A stretch of 64,000 bases of DNA from assembly GCA_028551475.1 (NCBI GenBank), contig CM052355.1, positions 30,097,580 to 30,161,579 on the forward strand, read 5' to 3'. Under the pieces are notes generated by a model. That model had not been told where the DNA came from, ran no database searches, and was given only the letters and a program-made list of their open reading frames with translations. Shown one piece after another: positions 60,601 through 64,000 of the stretch. The stretch comes from Casuarina equisetifolia (taxonomy: Eukaryota; Streptophyta; Magnoliopsida; Fagales; Casuarinaceae). Made by a program: the position numbers and the translations under genes. Position 1 is the stretch's first letter, and the number at the start of each line of letters is the position of its first letter.

Positions 60601-63185
60601 TTATTACAGCACCTATCAGTCATTGTTTTAAGGTTGGAGTAATCTTGAATCGAAAGAGCTTATGGTAAGTGGTAAAATCCTAGAGAAGAATGTGATGAAA
60701 TCCATTGTTCAAGCATTGCTAAATTTTGAATCTGTAATAAGTTGATTGTTATCCATTGAATGTGAGAATTTGACTGTCCTTATTCAAGAAGCTGAGCCTA
60801 TAATTTACTTTACCAAACTTGAATGATCTCTGTACGTGAAGATTCTGCGTATGACATTAAGTTTTCTACTTTGGAGTCATTCACTAAAGAATTTGTACTG
60901 ATTATTGGCCATGAATCTTTGGAGCATATGACATGCTCGATGGGTTTAAATGTTAATAAGCATATTGGTTGGGGTACTCTCCTTGACCTAGTGGTAATTG
61001 GGTCAGATCCCCGATCGGTGAGTTCATTTGGTTAGATGTTTGAATCTTCCTCCCTTTCCCAGTGTGTGTGGATATGACAAAAAAAAAACATATTTAGTTC
61101 ACCATTAATCACAAATCAAGATTTCAAAACAAGGCAGCCTAACTGTTTTTGAGCAAGACAAAACTCTTCCCTTGGGTAGAATACTTTTGGGTACTTAATC
61201 AAATAACGGTACGGAAGTAACAATCAAGAACAAATTAATATTGATTTCATGACTTGGTTGACAAGGATGCAAAGTAATCAAGATTCTGTTGTGTAGGTGA
61301 AGTTGGCTAGACTTTAGTGAAAAGGATGATTATATTGCATTACTAACATTTGTTTGATAATGCTTTTAATGACAATGATTATAATAGTGTGAAATTAATT
61401 CCTTATTATAGAGTGAATCCACTTTAATAAAGTGACTTTTTATGTCGCTCAACCAAACCACCTTACCAAAATTTGAAATTATAGCGCCACTTGTGATTCT
61501 GTTGTCGACAAGCCTAATCAACCAAATTTCAATCACGTTTCTCATAAAAGCATAGAGTTCTTCTGTGATTATTTTCAGCCAAAGAAGCAGCAATAGTGAT
61601 AAATATGAAGATGAATAGATAAATAGTAAACACATAGAACTGTCAAAAGATAATGTGAAGCCAAATTGTTAGACTCTTGAAGATAAGATGATGTATCTTT
61701 AGCAGGACGTTTGATGGCATATCTTAGAGAAGAAAAGTAGAATCAGCATTCAAATTTAATATGCATAGAGGCTGAAGAAGAACAGAAACTTCATTGTCCA
61801 GGATCAAAGTTTCTATTAGGTTTTATAAAGAGTATTTTTCTTAAACAAAAAGGAAAGAAAAAAAATTCGGTGCACTGTATTCGTGTCTCCCCTTCTCTAA
61901 CTTAGATCTCAGTTTTGTCTACCAGATCTTCCTTTATCAGTTCAAGCTCATGAGGTGTCCATGGCAATATGCTGGGAAGTATCAACATATGGCTGTCCCA
62001 CATCATTTATATTTTTAGCTACTATTTTCGTTATATGTTTGAGAGTTTTCCTATTTTAAGGATTGATTTTGAAAGAAGAACCTAAAATCTTTCTAACATA
62101 GTATCAAAATTCAAGTTTAAGTACAACATTTTATTATGGATTGTTTCCATGTGATTATCATCTCATTGCTCTATCTTGTAACTCATGGACTGACTCAAAC
62201 TTGGGGTGCAGGAACATGTTACACACTGATTGACTCACATCATCGAAATCTTAGTCTAGCATCTTCCTTATATGTTTAGTGTTTGTTTCTTAATTAACTA
62301 GTTTTAAAGGAGGAATGGTGAACCCTTTCCGGCAGGAAGAACGTTGTTTTATGGAGTTTTAGGTCCGGTTAGAAAGAAGAGTTATCCCAAGCCTTCTAAA
62401 GGGAGAGAATGAATACCAATTCCTTGAAGAAGCTCATAAAAAGTTCTGAAATGTTCAACACTAAACCGCTGTCTCTCATTATCAAACTTCGAATCTGTTT
62501 TTACGGCCGAATGTTCTACATTAAGTGTTCTAATTTGTGCTGTTAATGAGAAAAGGAGAGTAACCAGAAGAATGGATTTGAAAACCAGACAAATATTAAA
62601 TATTGAATCTTCCGACAAAATAAGAAGGTGCAAATTTTGAAAACTCTTGAAAGGTAAGATGAAAGTATCATCAACAGTATGCTAGATGCCATATCTTAAA
62701 AAACGACAAATAGAATCAACATTGAATTTAACGTGCCTTTAGTGTAAATAAGAACAAAAATACATATGGGTTAGTTTCGTAGATATGAGTAAGATTGTTA
62801 GAGGCTTTTGTGAGATTACTGCTCTTGAATGACTACGAAAATGACATATGATTAGAAGTCCAGGGCAGTATCAAAAGAATTTATAATTAAATTTCCGAAG
62901 ATCTTTCTTTCCACAAAGTTGTTGATACAAAATTGACAGGAAGCACATCGTCCGAGGCAAGGAGAGTGATAGAAAACATGCAATAGCCAAGGCATAGCTG
63001 CTTCTATCAATTAGGAACTCGTGAACCAACGCATGCTTCGGTGTAAACAACGTATGCAACGAGTGACGTTCGTGGTTCTCATGTTTTTGATTCCTCCAAA
63101 CTGATTTCATTGTTCACCAGAGGAGGCAGAGGCTGTTTCTGATGATGATAAGGCAAATCCAGCACCGATTAACACCACCAAATGA
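54685..63185 (+). CDS. Ser/Gly/Pro-rich conserved plant protein, three-exon model
   Basis: Exon 1 (54685-55370) is secure. It starts MAKTNKYTSINFNHIYEKTF, followed by a Ser-rich run, GRIVLTLPTPKP, a Gln/Pro run, ISLRPLGHTG, KPGKFVPPHLRPGFAGRE (compare FVPPHLR in RNA-helicase and translation-factor tails), then Gly/Arg-rich RGG-like text ending NRPSTSG. The composition suggests an RNA-associated disordered protein, an inference. Exon 2 (58786-58871; GLLNGKQGFFEEFDVLVRTL) and exon 3 (63121-63185; EEAEAVSDDDKANPAPINTT then K and TGA) are predicted from CAG acceptors, ATG|GTA donors and matching phases. Together they give 278 residues. Exon 2 could instead read on to a TAG at 58880. Further exons may be missed in introns of 3.4 and 4.2 kb. 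An earlier in-frame ATG at 54625 precedes Arg/Gln-rich text with no sign of conservation, so I chose 54685. Confidence 0.55.
55371..58785 (+). other. intron 1 of the 54.7-kb gene
   Basis: Begins GTACGG and ends TTTGCAG. A T run lies at about 55461-55480. No other exon is convincingly coding; 57641-57853 and 58410-58595 are open but without motif or good splice borders. Confidence 0.5.
59560..59660 (+). mobile_element. tRNA-derived SINE-like fragment
   Basis: An A-box-like TAGCCTAATGATTGGC (59571-59586) lies about 27 bases before a B-box-like GAGTTCAACACCC (59613-59625). This is the internal RNA polymerase III promoter layout of plant SINEs. No clear poly(A) tail or target duplication. Confidence 0.5.
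60089..60253 (+). repeat. 82-bp tandem duplication
   Basis: 60089-60170 and 60171-60253 are near-identical, both starting GGTCA(C/T)ATGCTTG and ending TTTCTCTA, with few substitutions and one indel. Each contains GTAGCTCAAGTGGTCC, an A-box-like string, so a SINE fragment may have been duplicated. Confidence 0.9.
60970..61090 (+). mobile_element. tRNA-derived SINE with poly(A) tail
   Basis: A-box TGACCTAGTGGTAA (60984-60997), B-box-like AGATGTTTGAATCTTCC (61034-61050), then the common plant SINE ending GTGTGTGTGGATATGAC and an A run at about 61079-61088. The box spacing fits a tRNA-type promoter. It lies in the sense orientation within intron 2. Confidence 0.7.
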
Positions 63186-63518
63186 TAAAAACAAGGAAAA
63201 CATGCGATCAGCCTCTGCAAGTCTAGGTCCATAGAAACAAAACCACTTTATCAACAGAGCCAGCTAGTTCAGACCGGTTTCTTCGACACCAATGGAAGAG
63301 ATCTTGATCGAACTGGTTTCAATGGTTAAACAGGAAAGCGTGATAGCTTCCAGATGCTGCTCAAAGGCAACGAGATAAGGCCTGAAATGAGATTTTTCAG
63401 TGAGGCCCTAGCGTTTTAGTAGAACTCCCGTAGATTTCCCCAACGGAAGTGAGCGATCGAAGAACTTACAATGACTGAGATTCATTTATTCATTGATTCA
63501 TTGATTCATTGAGTTCTT
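63186..63518 (+). other. probable 3' UTR and downstream flank
   Basis: Follows the predicted TGA. An imperfect 8-bp repeat (ATTCATTG-type, about 63481-63511) lies just before the solo LTR. No further gene seen. Confidence 0.35.
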
Positions 63519-63523
63519 GGTTT

Positions 63524-63972
63524 TGTTAGCTTAATTTTTATTTAAGCTTACTAAAGTGGGCTATATTATGTTGGTCCATGAAAGTTCTAAATATGGATTG
63601 GCTGATGTGGGCCGTGGCTAACCAAATAGGGCCGTGATGAGTGGGCCTATTGGGTTGCACATAAGGTAAGGCTAGGTCTTATCCTCTAGCTCATATAAAT
63701 ACGTAATGTTCTTAGGGTTTCATAAGGTTGTCTTTCACAAAAAGAGGCGAAACCTAGGTTCTCTCATCAAGCCAGTGAATCTTATGAGAATAGAGGATAT
63801 TCGCCTAAGCCCGAATTCCAAAGAGCATTATTGGGTCTACAACGACGAAAGAATGGATCATAAGAGCGGTATGTTTCTATGAATTTCATTTTTATTTGTT
63901 TGCTAAATTAAAATCATACAAACGGTGTTTTAGATCTGTCTACGCAGATCCTACAAAGTTTCTTTTCTAACA
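63524..63972 (+). mobile_element. solo LTR, 449 bp
   Basis: It starts TGTTAGC and ends TCTAACA (6-bp inverted ends, TG..CA) and is flanked by a perfect GGTTT duplication at 63519-63523 and 63973-63977. A TATA box CATATAAATAC near 63692 followed by CTTAGGGTTTC fits an LTR U3/R joint on the plus strand. No internal element follows, so it is a recombination product. Family unassigned. Confidence 0.88.
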
Positions 63973-64000
63973 GGTTTGGCACCACTAAGATTTCATTGAT

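Larger units (their letters stand above)
58872..63120 (+). other. intron 2 of the 54.7-kb gene, repeat-rich
   Basis: Begins GTATGAAG and ends TTCACCAG. It holds SINE-like units and a tandem duplication, listed separately. A pair of related segments lies near 61665-61770 and 62640-62750; both contain ACTCTTGAA.(G/A)TAAGATGA and ATGGCATATCTTA or ATGCCATATCTTA. Confidence 0.45.

Overview
The window is nuclear DNA of a flowering plant, most likely a eudicot. It is AT-rich, its genes have long GT-AG introns, and it carries Ty1/copia retroelements, solo LTRs, tRNA-derived SINEs and a land-plant-specific CC-type glutaredoxin. I cannot name the species from sequence alone.

Left part (about 1-24.5 kb): mostly decayed and repetitive DNA. 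A broken copia element (RT, RNase H and 3' LTR) abuts a galactose-oxidase/glyoxal-oxidase-like pseudogene (about 1850-2492). After an unclassified dispersed repeat, a gene-fragment-like stretch and a 45-bp tandem duplication comes a 15-kb array (about 5.5-21 kb). The array is built from a reiterated unit of about 1.9 kb in the better copies. Each full unit has a TATA-containing module, a block of exact 33-bp subrepeats reading as 11-residue peptides, and a common tail. Partial units of about 0.64 kb, a 0.5-kb foreign insert and a 1274-bp solo LTR with an ATTGC target duplication interrupt it. A frameshifted NAC-domain relic and one outlying copy of the tail module follow.

Middle (24.4-33 kb): a complete but decayed minus-strand copia element, 24481-29599, with two LTRs of about 350 bp, a primer-binding site, a polypurine tract and an ACCCC target duplication. 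It is inserted next to, and probably inside, a plus-strand relic of a TSR2-type pre-rRNA-processing gene whose C-terminus lies at 29605-29886. A second copy of the dispersed repeat from 3.2-3.9 kb lies inverted at 31.5-32.1 kb.

Right part (33.4-64 kb): the gene-bearing part. It holds a four-exon conserved plant gene of unknown function (34282-39994, +), a single-exon CC-type glutaredoxin with a CCMS site (41094-41519, -), a fasciclin-like arabinogalactan protein with signal peptide and GPI signal (50339-51082, -), and a Ser/Gly/Pro-rich protein gene with a first exon at 54685-55370 and likely later exons at 58786 and 63121 (+). The last gene's introns contain SINEs and small tandem duplications. 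A 449-bp solo LTR with a GGTTT target duplication lies at 63524-63972. The genes show no functional link to one another: the glutaredoxin suggests redox/TGA-factor signalling and the FLA suggests cell-wall biology. The most unusual object is the 33-bp/1.9-kb array.
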